DNA of 32,471 nt from Candidatus Neomarinimicrobiota bacterium (GCA_022560655.1 JADFSS010000017.1:1-32471), one strand, 5' to 3'. Shown: positions 16,453 through 25,290, counted from the first letter of the stretch. Notes: a model not told the origin generated them from the sequence alone. A program made the numbers and translations.

Positions 16453-17393
16453 CAGACTCGCTCCGCGGCGCGCAATTTTGCCGACCGGCTGCGGCTGTTG
16501 CGAGCCAGTTCCACCGGTGAGGGGGTGAGCGGCTTGCGCGTAACGGGTCGGAAAGTCGCCTTGTGGTCACACACGCAGGCCGGCAGTTCCGGCGGACAGA
16601 TGCAATCCTTTGATTCCCGGGCGATGAACTGCTTCACCAGGCGATCTTCCAGCGAGTGGTAGGAAATCACCACCAGGCGCGCGCCCGTTGAGAGTGACTC
16701 GCCCAGGCGATCCAGGGTGCTTCCTAGAGCGTGCAGCTCGTCGTTGATATGGATGCGCAACGCCTGGAACACCCGCGCCAGGGTCTTGGTGACCTGGCGA
16801 GCCGTGCTGGCGGCCCGCACCGTGGCGGCGAGCGCGCCGGAGGTGGTGAGCAGCCCCGCCGAGGCGTCGCGGTGGATGGCACCGGCGATGCGCCCGGCCT
16901 GGCGTTCTTCGCCGTAGCGGGTCAGAATATCGGCCAGTTCATTGAATGATAGTGCGGGCAAAACCTGGGCTAGAGGACGGCCCCGCCCCGGATCGTAGCG
17001 CATGTCAAGGGGCTCGTCCACCCGAAAGCTGAAGCCCCGTCCGCTCCCTTCCAGGCTGAAGCTCGACAGGCCCAGATCCAGCAGCAGGCCCTGGCATTGG
17101 TTCACCTGCAGTTCGGCCAAAATGGCGGGCAACTGCTCATACGACGCCTGCCGGAGCACCACCCGTTCGGCAGAGGGTGCCAGCCGGCGGCGGGCAATTT
17201 CCAGAGCTTTTGGGTCGAGGTCGAGGCCCAGCAAGCGTCCCCGGGCGGAAAGCTGACCCAGGATTGCCGCCGCATGGCCGCCCGTGCCTGCGGTGCCGTC
17301 CACGTACCAGCCGTCGGTTGTGGTCATCAGCTCAGCCAGCACCTCGTCCACCATCACCGGCGCGTGAAGGGTCTCCGTGGCGGTTGCACTCAT
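16452..17393 (-). CDS. rsmH: 16S rRNA (cytosine1402-N4)-methyltransferase RsmH (MraW)
   Basis: A 313-residue SAM-dependent methyltransferase acting on C1402 of 16S rRNA in the ribosomal P site. HAPVMVDEVL opens the protein, DGTAGTGGHA at 33-42 is the SAM loop, and LLLDLGLSSFSLE, GRGFSFRVDEPLDMRYD and the VISYHSLEDRLVKQF signature follow. The C-terminal CICPPELPACVCDHKA segment with three cysteines is also usual. It follows mraZ by five bases, the standard head of dcw clusters. Confidence 0.98.
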   Translation of the reverse strand: MSATATETLHAPVMVDEVLAELMTTTDGWYVDGTAGTGGHAAAILGQLSARGRLLGLDLDPKALEIARRRLAPSAERVVLRQASYEQLPAILAELQVNQCQGLLLDLGLSSFSLEGSGRGFSFRVDEPLDMRYDPGRGRPLAQVLPALSFNELADILTRYGEERQAGRIAGAIHRDASAGLLTTSGALAATVRAASTARQVTKTLARVFQALRIHINDELHALGSTLDRLGESLSTGARLVVISYHSLEDRLVKQFIARESKDCICPPELPACVCDHKATFRPVTRKPLTPSPVELARNSRSRSAKLRAAERV

Positions 17394-17398
17394 GGCTC

Positions 17399-17869
17399 CT
17401 AAAGATTGATCTCCGAAGCGATTATTTCCAGCTCCTCCTGGCGGCCATCGAACTGGCTGTTCAGCTCCTCAAGCCGCTTTTGATCCCATATTTCGATATA
17501 TTTGATCATGCCAACAATTTCCACACTTCGTGAGATGCCGGCATATTCGATCAGGTTTGTGGGCAGGGCCACGCGCCCCTGGTGATCATATTGCACCGTC
17601 TCGGCATGGCGCACGATATTGCGGGTGAAATGGCGGCTGAGAGCCCGGCCCTTGTTCAACTCGATGAGCTTGGCTTGAATGCCCTTCCAAACCTCGGCCG
17701 GATAGAGCACGATGCACAGGTCGGGACCCCGGGTCACCACAAACGTGCGGTCATTTTCCGGGCTGAGCACCTTGCGCATCTTGGCGGGAATGTTGACCCG
17801 ACCCTTGGCGTCAAGCATATAACTGTAGCTGCCGGTAAACGAGTTGGTTATAATTGCGTCACTGGCCAC
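17399..17869 (-). CDS. mraZ: transcriptional regulator MraZ
   Basis: A 156-residue protein with two AbrB/SpoVT-like half-domains, marked by LDAKGRVNIPAKMRK (about 19-33) and YDHQGRVALPTNLIEYAG (about 94-111). MraZ assembles into rings and represses its own dcw operon by binding phased TGGGN repeats upstream. Such repeats are found 72-87 bases before this start. The first codon is GTG at 17869 with CAGG nine bases upstream. It is the first gene of the 15-gene cluster. Confidence 0.97.
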   Translation of the reverse strand: MASDAIITNSFTGSYSYMLDAKGRVNIPAKMRKVLSPENDRTFVVTRGPDLCIVLYPAEVWKGIQAKLIELNKGRALSRHFTRNIVRHAETVQYDHQGRVALPTNLIEYAGISRSVEIVGMIKYIEIWDQKRLEELNSQFDGRQEELEIIASEINL

Positions 17870-17940
17870 GAATAAACCTGCCCCAGCCTAGAGTTGTTCA
17901 CTCCCCCCGACTGGTCAAGAGGTCAAGAAAAGGGAATTCT

Positions 17941-17956
17941 ACCCACTCTTACCCAC
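17941..17956 (-). promoter_or_regulatory. MraZ-binding box (two phased GTGGGT repeats)
   Basis: On the minus strand GTGGGT occurs at 17956-17951 and again at 17946-17941, exactly 10 bp apart. Known MraZ operators are TGGGN repeats spaced by five bases just downstream of the mraZ promoter. The match in sequence, spacing, strand and position supports autoregulation of the cluster. Only two clear repeats are seen; some species have three or more. Confidence 0.75.
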
Positions 17957-17957
17957 G

Positions 17958-17986
17958 AACGTAGACGTTTTACGGAGCAATGTCAA
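17958..17986 (-). promoter_or_regulatory. candidate dcw operon promoter
   Basis: On the minus strand TTGACA (17986-17981) is a perfect -35, followed after 17 bases by TACGTT (17963-17958), a weak -10 with three of six consensus bases. The MraZ boxes begin immediately downstream, as in characterised mraZ promoters. The predicted 5' leader would be about 80 bases. A weak -10 would suit a regulated promoter, but the exact -10 is uncertain. Confidence 0.5.
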
Positions 17987-18552
17987 GACAAATGGGCGCG
18001 GAGCGATGGGTTTCCAAGTGGGCGGTTGGGGTGTCGTTTTGGCGGCCGGCGGCCGCCGCCACCCGATGGATTGGGATAAGTCGTGGCCGCCGCCGTGGGC
18101 GGGACTAAGCGGGACAGGGCGCACTTCCGGGGAATGACCCGCCCGGTTTACCGCTGAGGCCGGACAGTTACAATGGGCGGGTAGAGGAGTGGGGCCGATG
18201 GACGTAAAAGGGCAGGATAGATTCCAGAGTGGGTCTTTTATTCCGCTGTAATACCTTATTGTGGGTTGATATGAAGGTCCAATTCATCCAACAGCCGTTC
18301 AACCGGCAGGTTGGGTTGACTCAAGGAATTGAATTCGTCGCGACGGCCCGGTCACCATGATCTGAGCGCCACCTCGTGCGGTCCATCCTCCTGTATGCTC
18401 GGCACTCTTTCAAACAAGGAATCGGATAAAGAGTTTGTGTGAGCGCGAACTTAATCTAACTTTGTAAAGCCGGTTATACCTGCGAATACAAAGCTTCGTT
18501 ATTCGGGACCCTTTCCCGGCATCGGTACGACCAAATCCATAGGAGGAGCGTC
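17987..18552. other. intergenic region upstream of mraZ and the 18553 gene
   Basis: The left part (to about 18230) is GC-rich and holds nothing I recognise. From about 18230 it becomes AT-richer. A 31-codon minus-strand frame at 18256-18351 reads like a protein C-terminus (EFNSLSQPNLPVERLLDELD then stop) but has a stop just upstream and no start, so it could be a gene remnant. The region ends with a strong AGGAGGAG ribosome-binding site for the next gene. No confident promoter is assigned. Confidence 0.4.
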
Positions 18553-18972
18553 ATGACTAGGATGAAAATGCTCTACGCCTGGTTGGCAGGGGCAGTTGGT
18601 ATGATCATACTTGGTGTTCTCTGGCATCGGGTTATCATGGGCGGCTTCTACGATGAACAGGGCGCCGCCATTATGCGGGACGAGCCGAAGATGCTCTTTA
18701 TAATTCTGGCACTGCTCATCCTCGCTTTCCTGATGGCCTACGCATATCCCATCGGCTATAAAGGGGGCTCGCCCATAACCGAAGGTCTAAAATTTGGGGC
18801 CCTTATGGGGTTGCTGGCATTTCTTCCCTTTAACCTGATCCTCCACGGTGCTTATAACCTCCCACTGGCCGGTGCGCTGGTTGATGCAGGCTGGCACGTG
18901 GTGGAAGAAGGGGTCGGTGGGGTGATCATCGCCATGGTGTACGGGAGCGGGGCCGCGCCGGAACCAAGCTAG
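18553..18972 (+). CDS. small integral membrane protein, function unknown
   Basis: A 139-residue protein with four likely membrane segments: near residues 6-25, 47-68, about 77-97 and 108-130. Between segments 2 and 3 is YPIGYKGGSPITEGLKFG, where the Gly- and Lys-containing loop looks conserved in type. The ATG at 18553 has a strong AGGAGGAG site. It stands alone, divergent from the dcw cluster and convergent with rodZ. I do not recognise a named function; the four-helix layout resembles small DUF1761-type membrane proteins, but that is only a guess. Confidence 0.75.
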   Translation: MTRMKMLYAWLAGAVGMIILGVLWHRVIMGGFYDEQGAAIMRDEPKMLFIILALLILAFLMAYAYPIGYKGGSPITEGLKFGALMGLLAFLPFNLILHGAYNLPLAGALVDAGWHVVEEGVGGVIIAMVYGSGAAPEPS

Positions 18973-19050
18973 ACTAGAGGGACAAACCCACCAGAGGGAT
19001 CATTCAGGCGGTGGCCAGCTCTGACCTATTTGGAGGATAATAAAGGGTGG

Positions 19051-19989
19051 TCAGCCGGTCGTGTCGGCGTAGGAGAACACTTCGTATTCGCCCGTGCTGG
19101 TCACCCGGAGAATGCCGATTCCGCGGGCCTCGCCAATATCGATGGGGACGCCGTTCAGGTCACCCCTGAGGCGATCGATGGACGTCGTTTGGAGGACCAG
19201 AATGTTCTGGATGGTCCAGATGCGGGCCTCGGCGACGGTGAGATTGATGCTGGTGCCCTGACGCCCGTCGATGATGGGTCGAATGACCACGTTATCCCTG
19301 GCCGTGAGGGTGAGGCGCACCGGCGGGGTAATAGGGACCCGCCGCATGTGGTGTGTGACGATGCGGTCCTGAGTAAAGTAGCTCGCGGGCAGGTCCACGC
19401 CGGCTTCTTCGGGCACGACGGACCTCGATCTGACTGCCCTGGGCGGAGGGAAGCCGCCGGGCTGAGCGGGGCGGGTCGTGGCTGGCGGGACGGGTTCAGC
19501 CGGGGTCGGCCGCGGGTTGCCCTGGGCGGGAAAGGCCGGGCCAGCGGCAGAGGCGGGAGCCTCCTGATAGACTCGCCGGGCGAAGAAGGTAACGAGAATC
19601 AGGAAGAGAAAAATGGCCGCACCGGTGATGAAATCGCGCCGCAACCGGGCGGGCCCACGAATATCCACCTCAGCTGCGCCGTCCACTTGAGCGGTGGCCC
19701 GAGCTTTTGCGCTAGCGTCCAAGGGTGACGCAGTAGACGGCTCGTCGGATTCATCCATGAATTCCGTCAGGCGCTTGAGAGTTTCATCCTCATCGGAGCC
19801 AATCTCCCGGCAGTAGCTCCGGAGGAACAACCGTATGTAGGTTGTGGGCAGAACGTCGAACTCGCCCGCTTCCAGGGCCTCCAGGAACCGGATGTTGACC
19901 CGGGTCTTGGCGGAGATATCCTCAAGGCGGATGCCCTGGGCGATACGCAGCTGTTTCAACTCGTGGTAAAAGGTGTCGGCCTGTTCCAT
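19051..19989 (-). CDS. rodZ: RodZ-like cytoskeletal membrane protein with HTH domain
   Basis: A 312-residue protein with a RodZ architecture. An N-terminal helix-turn-helix (LKQLRIAQGIRLEDISAKTRV, about 11-31, extending to about 70) is followed by an acidic Ser/Thr linker, one membrane segment (about 119-138), a Pro-rich periplasmic spacer (about 143-190) and a C-terminal beta domain of the DUF4115 kind (PVRLTLTARDNVVIRPIIDGRQG onward). RodZ couples MreB filaments to the elongation machinery. No mreB is in view. It is the last gene of an operon with maf and the PorU-like gene, starting 12 bases after the maf stop. No strong ribosome-binding site is seen. Confidence 0.88.
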   Translation of the reverse strand: MEQADTFYHELKQLRIAQGIRLEDISAKTRVNIRFLEALEAGEFDVLPTTYIRLFLRSYCREIGSDEDETLKRLTEFMDESDEPSTASPLDASAKARATAQVDGAAEVDIRGPARLRRDFITGAAIFLFLILVTFFARRVYQEAPASAAGPAFPAQGNPRPTPAEPVPPATTRPAQPGGFPPPRAVRSRSVVPEEAGVDLPASYFTQDRIVTHHMRRVPITPPVRLTLTARDNVVIRPIIDGRQGTSINLTVAEARIWTIQNILVLQTTSIDRLRGDLNGVPIDIGEARGIGILRVTSTGEYEVFSYADTTG

Positions 19990-20001
19990 CAGAGCGGAAT
20001 T

Positions 20002-20616
20002 TTACGGCAGTCCTGACGGTGGTTCCAAGTGCTTTGTCCCGGCGAGGTCCGGCCATAAACCCATGTCTTTCAGATGTTTGTAAAACTGCGCCAGCGGAAA
20101 CCCCATCACATTGTGATAGCACCCCGCTACCCGCTGTACAAACACACCACTCCAATCCTGGATTCCGTAGGCGCCGGCCTTGTCCAACGGCGGATCGGTG
20201 CTGAGGTAATGCTCAATATCCCCCTTTTCCAGGGCATGAAAGGTCACCTCAGTAGTCTCGACAAAATTGGACCGGTGCCCGCGCTCCAATGCCACCAGGG
20301 CTACGGCGGTCTGCACCTGATGGGTCCGGCCCGATAGCGCTGCCAGCATCCGCCGTGCATCGTCAAGGTCGGTGGGTTTGCCCATCACCCGGTTGCCCAG
20401 CACCACGATGGTATCAGCACCCACCACCAGAGCCCCGGGCGCCTGTTGGGCCACTTTCCCGGCCTTTTCCGTTGCGAGGCGCAGACAGGATTCCGCCGGG
20501 CTTTCGCCGGGCAGCAGCTTTTCCTGGTGCCGGGGTGCAATGGTCTCGAAGGGGATGTCCAGCCGGGCCAGCAGCTGGCGCCGCCGCGGCGAGCCAGAGG
20601 CCAGAATCAGCCTCAT
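20002..20616 (-). CDS. maf: Maf-family nucleoside triphosphate pyrophosphatase
   Basis: A 204-residue cytoplasmic house-cleaning enzyme that hydrolyses dTTP, UTP or modified NTPs to monophosphates. The signature LASGSPRRRQLL opens the protein; GADTIVVLGNRVMGKP, GRTHQVQTAVAL and DKAGAYGIQDWSGVFVQRVAGCYHNVMGFPL follow. The KAGAYGIQ form fits the YhdE (dTTP/UTP) subgroup. The frame is open to 20640, but the ATG at 20616 sits at the conserved N-terminus and overlaps the upstream gene's stop as ATGA, indicating translational coupling. Confidence 0.95.
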   Translation of the reverse strand: MRLILASGSPRRRQLLARLDIPFETIAPRHQEKLLPGESPAESCLRLATEKAGKVAQQAPGALVVGADTIVVLGNRVMGKPTDLDDARRMLAALSGRTHQVQTAVALVALERGHRSNFVETTEVTFHALEKGDIEHYLSTDPPLDKAGAYGIQDWSGVFVQRVAGCYHNVMGFPLAQFYKHLKDMGLWPDLAGTKHLEPPSGLP

Positions 20617-23600
20617 CTGAGGCGGGCCAGCCGTCCCCATCGAGTGATGGTCTGACCGTCGGCCTCGGCGCTGAAGAGATACAGGTAGGCGCCGTTGGCC
20701 ACCTGGTCGCCAAAGTGATCCGTCCCATCCCAGGGCAGGCGCTGGAAGCCATGCCCCTGCGTACCCATGGAAGACAGGCTCACTACTTTCACCCCGTTGA
20801 GGGTGAACACGGTGATCTTCACCTCCGCAGGTGTCGAGAGGGTGTAGACAAACTCCGTGTGCCTGTCGAACGGATTGGGGTAGTTGAACAGGTCCGCCAC
20901 GTCCAGTGCTTCCTCCAGGGTCAGCTGTAAATTCCAGGCCCGCAGTGTTTTGTTATTCGCCCCGTCCCAGGCCTCGACATTCAAGCTGTGAGCACCTGAC
21001 AAAGCAGGGTCGAACCGGTATGCAAAGCGGCCCGTTGTGTGGCTGTCGATATCATACTGAAACAGGTGGTCCACGATCTGGGCGTCGATCTCATCATCAA
21101 CCCACAGCCGCACCGCATGGCCCACTTCGCCGGTGAGGTTGATGCCCAGGGGGTCCTGCAGCTCCACCACCAACTCGGCCCCTAGGGGCAGCACGTCTCC
21201 GGTCACAAGCGTGCGTTCGTTCCAATATAGCGCCGCCAGCGGACCCACACTGTCAAGCACGGCTGCGGCCGTCCCCCGGATGACGAGATCGTTCCGGTGG
21301 CCGATCTGCTCCACCAGGAGGTCCTCCCCTGCCGACCATCCGTAGGCGATCAGGGAGGCGGGGTTGCCGCTATAGTTGATGTCTCGGGGTACGACAAATT
21401 GCCCCTGGAAGGCGCCGCCGCTGATGGTGGCCGCGCCTCTGAAAATGGGGCCTCCCGGGAGGCTGTAGGTGATGGTGCGGGCATCGCCCGCCAGCGAGCG
21501 GTAGCTGCGGGTCACTGTCCGGGGGGCGTCCAGCACCGTCACCAGCGCCTCACCGGCGGAGATGGCTCCGCCCACCGTCGACCCCGAGTAGGTGGCGGTG
21601 CTGAGCACCATCAGTGTATCGGGCGCTACCGCATTCAGGCTCAGCGGGTCGCGAGGGAAGGCCATCAGAATGGCCGGGTCGCCGAACAGGTGAAACTTCT
21701 CGTCCGAGTCACCGCCCCCCTTGGCATTCTGCAAAATCTGTCCTATGCGCAAAGGCGCCGGGCTGCGATCCGGAAAGCTCGCTGTGAACAGGTCGCGGAT
21801 AAACCGGAAGTTGGCCGAGGCGAAGACCGACCGTACGGCGGAAATCACTCCGATGGCCGCATACTCGCTGCTGACCGTGAGAACCTCGCTCATGCTGGGG
21901 CTGTCCAGCTGGTCGAACCGGCCCCACGTGCAGGTGCCGGCGAACCAGACGGGTAACCGATTGCCGGGCAGGAGCAAGCTCCGGTCACGGTCCATTTTCA
22001 GCAGTTGCTCCTGTGCCCACTGGGTGGCGCTGCCATGCCCGACATAATTGATGAGGGCCACGCCTTGATTCACAATGTTGATCAAGGCGGCGGTTCCATC
22101 GGGCTTTACCACCGTGTTGGTGGCGGGGTCCAGGACCTCGGGATACTCGGTCAGGTAGATCTTGGAGACCCGCAAATAAGGCGGAAGCATGCCCGTGGCC
22201 CACTCCGATTCCGCCACGAAAAACGTCTCACCCGTATTGGGCCGCTCGGTATCGTCGGCCGCCAGCAGAACCCGTAGGCGCCAGGAACCCGGCTCCGGCG
22301 TGACCATGTAGCTGCGCACCGCCGCCAGCACGGCTTCGGCCTCGTCGGGGGTGGCCGCCGCGATACGGCCGATGCCCATGGCCGGCAGCGGGGAGCCCAC
22401 CGCCACCGAGTCCAGATAAACGAACCGGTCATCCGCGGTACGGGAGGTGATCTCCGAGGAGCCATCCACCTGGATCGTGGGCACCAGGTTACGGCTCAGC
22501 CCGGACAAATTGCGGTAGTCGAAATCGCCATCGCCGAACAGCGCCACCAGAATAGGCGCCGGGGCCAGCCAGTTCTCCCGCGCCCAGCGCAGGAAGGCGC
22601 GTAGAGCGAAGGGATCGGTCATGCCGCCGGAAAACTCGCGGTAGATGTCATTGACTGTGGTCACCAGGGTCGTCAGGCGCAGCGTGGGCCGCACCTCCTG
22701 GCTGTGAATGGCGGCCAACTCCCGCGCGGCGGACAGGAGAGCATCCGCTGTTATAATAATGTAGTCGGCCTGCAGGTCCGGGCGGCGCAGGCTGGTAAAG
22801 TCCAGCTGGTCATAGTAGGTGGCCGGTCCCGGGGTCCGCAGGGCGGCATCCGTGGCAGCGGCATAGCGTTGCGCCACGCCCACAGCCTCCAGCGCAAACA
22901 GCCACTGATCCCCGCTCTGCTGCAGCTGCTGCCTTACGGGTGCGGCTGGATCGCTGATGTCGAGAACCGTGGGCTCCGTTGAAAATCCCGTCAGCCCAAT
23001 AACGGTGGCGGCACCCAGGGCCGGCAGCAGAAAGGTCAGCGCACCATCGCCGGCTACAAGGTCAATGCCGTAAGACAGTTCCACCCAGTCCATCCACACC
23101 TCTTCCTGTGGGTCAGAATTCGACGTGACGTTGTCCAGACTGATGATGTTCTGATCCGTGGCCACCGCCGTGGCGATGAGGGAGGGACCCGGCGCCAGGG
23201 TGATATCCCGATGGGCCGTCCAAACGGCCGAGGTGAGCAGGGCCACCTGATTGAGGGACAGGCTTACCTGGTGGCTACCACGATCGTTGCCCCCTCGCAG
23301 GCGTACCCACAGTCGGGTCGTATCGCTGGTGCGCAAGGCCGGGGTGGCCAGCAGTGCCGCAAAGCCCGACCCCCTCCGTATGGCCGCCTCGTGCCAGTGG
23401 GGACCGGAATCAAACCCGTTGAAGATGTCCACCTCCCGCCGGGTGCGGGTGCGTCCGGAGGTGAGCACCGGTCCTGACGGGCTGTAAGGGGGGCCGCTGG
23501 CGATACGCGCTCCCGGCGGCCCCCCGCCGGAAGGGGGCATCTGCAGCCACGCATAGGCGGTGTCGGTATACGGATTTTGGCGGAAGGCCAGTTCCTTGCC

Positions 23601-24452
23601 TGCCAGATCGAAGCCCCGGGGTCCCTGGCCGTAAAACAGAATATCGTCCCCCGCATCCAGTACACCGTCGCCGCCGTCCCTGACAAGGATGGGCAGTTCC
23701 ACCAGGTTCTCCAAGAAGGGCGCCCCCACCGCATCATGCATGGGCCGGCCCAAGTGCCCGGGTACGAAAAGTTTCACAGCCTCCACATCCAGCGTGGACA
23801 GCGCCACGCCGGCCTCAGACAGATAGCTGCCCGTCAATTGGTAGATGCCGTCATCCTGGAGGGGGATTTTCAGCCACGACTCGCCCGCCGACGGTAACGC
23901 CAACGGCACGCCGGGAATCCTTGACTTCCTCGGCGGCGCGGCGACCAGCACCTGGTTAACCAGCCGAGTGGTGGGAAACGCGGGGCGACCCGGTCCGGCC
24001 AGGGCGTCATGGCTCCGGTGGCGGATGGTCACCTCCACCCGGCCTTCCCTGAGCACCTGGAGCTGGCCACCGGACATGCGCCAGGGCACCAGGTCCAGCA
24101 GCACGATTTGCAGGCCGCCTCTGGTCTGCGGAGAGTGCACACTTATGGCCTGGCCGGGCGGCAGCGCAAGAGCCCCACCGGGCAGCGCCTCCCAGCGGTC
24201 GCCCGTCAGCCGGGCTTCAATGCGGTCGGTGTCCGCAGCTGAGAGCAGCCAGCGGTAGATGGCCACCCACCGGCCCTCCCGCTCAACAGCCGCGGTAGCG
24301 CTGCTCAGGCGGTAAACCTCACCCGCTTCCACGCTGGCCACCGCCTGGGGAAAGGTGATGTCCAGGGTGAGCCGCTCCGTCTGTCCGGACTGCCCGTAAG
24401 CCGACACAGCCAGCAGGATGCCGGTGATGGCACGAGAGCCGAGGCGTTGCAT
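20613..24452 (-). CDS. porU: C25 (gingipain-type) peptidase, PorU-like type IX secretion sortase
   Basis: A 1279-residue exported protein. A signal peptide (RAITGILLAVSAYG core) leads to an N-terminal beta region with the PorU-typical GESWLKIPLQDDGIYQLTGSYLSEAG segment (split here only for description). The C25 caspase-like domain spans roughly 540-950, with catalytic His806 in YVGHGS and Cys841 in AGTCTWG, 35 residues apart, close to the spacing in gingipain R. Residues 1188-1279 form a FlgD/T9SS-type C-terminal domain (LFNYPNPF, ITVFTLNG, WDGTDHFG, VANGAYLYLF). In Bacteroidetes PorU removes sorting domains from T9SS cargo and attaches them to the cell surface. A secreted C25 protease that is not the sortase remains possible. 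First gene of the maf-rodZ operon. Confidence 0.85.
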   Translation of the reverse strand: MQRLGSRAITGILLAVSAYGQSGQTERLTLDITFPQAVASVEAGEVYRLSSATAAVEREGRWVAIYRWLLSAADTDRIEARLTGDRWEALPGGALALPPGQAISVHSPQTRGGLQIVLLDLVPWRMSGGQLQVLREGRVEVTIRHRSHDALAGPGRPAFPTTRLVNQVLVAAPPRKSRIPGVPLALPSAGESWLKIPLQDDGIYQLTGSYLSEAGVALSTLDVEAVKLFVPGHLGRPMHDAVGAPFLENLVELPILVRDGGDGVLDAGDDILFYGQGPRGFDLAGKELAFRQNPYTDTAYAWLQMPPSGGGPPGARIASGPPYSPSGPVLTSGRTRTRREVDIFNGFDSGPHWHEAAIRRGSGFAALLATPALRTSDTTRLWVRLRGGNDRGSHQVSLSLNQVALLTSAVWTAHRDITLAPGPSLIATAVATDQNIISLDNVTSNSDPQEEVWMDWVELSYGIDLVAGDGALTFLLPALGAATVIGLTGFSTEPTVLDISDPAAPVRQQLQQSGDQWLFALEAVGVAQRYAAATDAALRTPGPATYYDQLDFTSLRRPDLQADYIIITADALLSAARELAAIHSQEVRPTLRLTTLVTTVNDIYREFSGGMTDPFALRAFLRWARENWLAPAPILVALFGDGDFDYRNLSGLSRNLVPTIQVDGSSEITSRTADDRFVYLDSVAVGSPLPAMGIGRIAAATPDEAEAVLAAVRSYMVTPEPGSWRLRVLLAADDTERPNTGETFFVAESEWATGMLPPYLRVSKIYLTEYPEVLDPATNTVVKPDGTAALINIVNQGVALINYVGHGSATQWAQEQLLKMDRDRSLLLPGNRLPVWFAGTCTWGRFDQLDSPSMSEVLTVSSEYAAIGVISAVRSVFASANFRFIRDLFTASFPDRSPAPLRIGQILQNAKGGGDSDEKFHLFGDPAILMAFPRDPLSLNAVAPDTLMVLSTATYSGSTVGGAISAGEALVTVLDAPRTVTRSYRSLAGDARTITYSLPGGPIFRGAATISGGAFQGQFVVPRDINYSGNPASLIAYGWSAGEDLLVEQIGHRNDLVIRGTAAAVLDSVGPLAALYWNERTLVTGDVLPLGAELVVELQDPLGINLTGEVGHAVRLWVDDEIDAQIVDHLFQYDIDSHTTGRFAYRFDPALSGAHSLNVEAWDGANNKTLRAWNLQLTLEEALDVADLFNYPNPFDRHTEFVYTLSTPAEVKITVFTLNGVKVVSLSSMGTQGHGFQRLPWDGTDHFGDQVANGAYLYLFSAEADGQTITRWGRLARLR

Positions 24453-24583
24453 GGGGCCGAATTTACGCGGGCCTCATTGCGGTGGCCCGGATTTCTTGGG
24501 TTCGTGTCGGCAGCTAACTAACTTGCCCCGGCATTCGCGCCCGCAAAACGGGCCATCACTTCCGCGACCGCCATCCGACCAGC

Positions 24584-25288
24584 ATGTCTGCAACCATGAT
24601 TATTACCGGCGCCAGTTCAGGTATTGGCCGCGCCGTGGCCCAGCGGCTGGCCCAATGGGAGGGCAGTCTGGTGCTCAGCGGCCGGTCCCACCGGCGCCTG
24701 GCTGAGACCCGTGCCTCGGTGGCAGCCCAAGGGGCTCGGGCGACGACCTTTGCCTGCGATCTGACCGCTCCGGACCAGGTCCATGAGTTGGTGGCTTTCG
24801 CCGAGACCCAGGGTCCGTTGCGCGCGGTGGTGCTGTCGGCCGGGACGGGCCAGGGGGCGCCTGTGGGCGAGCAACCCATTGATCGGTGGCGCAAGATTGT
24901 GGAGGACAACCTGCTGGGCCATTACCACCTCACCCGAGCTGCCCTCGCGCCCATGGCCCAGCGCAAGCAAGGGCACTTCGTGTTTGTCAATTCAGTTGCG
25001 GGTCTGCGGGCATTTCCGGGGAGCAGCGCTTACGTGGCAGCCAAGCATGGGCTGCGCGGCTTCGCCGACACCCTGCGCCAGGAGGCCCGCGCCTACGGCG
25101 TGAAGGTCACAAGCCTGTTTCCCGGCGCCACCGATACCGAGTGGTGGGACAAACAGGAGGGTGAGTTTCGCCGCGACCTAATGCTGAAGCCGGAGCAGGT
25201 GGCCGACGCCGTGGAATTCGTGCTTTCATTGGGCGGCGAGGGGGTTGTGGAAGAGCTGGTTATGCGGCACCTGTCGGGAGATTTCTAG
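24584..25288 (+). CDS. short-chain dehydrogenase/reductase (classical SDR)
   Basis: A 234-residue Rossmann-fold NAD(P)H oxidoreductase. The cofactor loop TGASSGIG is at 8-15, a SAG variant of the NNAG motif at 85-87, and the catalytic Ser137, Tyr150 and Lys154 in NSVAG and YVAAKHG. PGATDTEW near 180 is the usual cofactor/substrate loop. The substrate cannot be told from sequence. Start is ATG at 24584; a second ATG lies four codons in. It is divergent from the PorU-like gene, with 131 bases between them. Confidence 0.93.
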   Translation: MSATMIITGASSGIGRAVAQRLAQWEGSLVLSGRSHRRLAETRASVAAQGARATTFACDLTAPDQVHELVAFAETQGPLRAVVLSAGTGQGAPVGEQPIDRWRKIVEDNLLGHYHLTRAALAPMAQRKQGHFVFVNSVAGLRAFPGSSAYVAAKHGLRGFADTLRQEARAYGVKVTSLFPGATDTEWWDKQEGEFRRDLMLKPEQVADAVEFVLSLGGEGVVEELVMRHLSGDF

Positions 25289-25290
25289 CA

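Noticed and set aside
17993-18045. Several TGGG words on the plus strand upstream of mraZ
   Set aside because: Their spacing (14, 12 and irregular) does not fit the 10-bp period of MraZ boxes and they lie on the wrong strand.
18440-18480. Promoter for the 18553 gene (TTAATC...TTATAC-like)
   Set aside because: Each hexamer matches consensus poorly; not better than chance in this AT-richer stretch.
18973-19050. Terminator between the 18553 gene and rodZ
   Set aside because: Only a loose CTGACC/GGTCAG pairing with a loop over 20 bases; not convincing.
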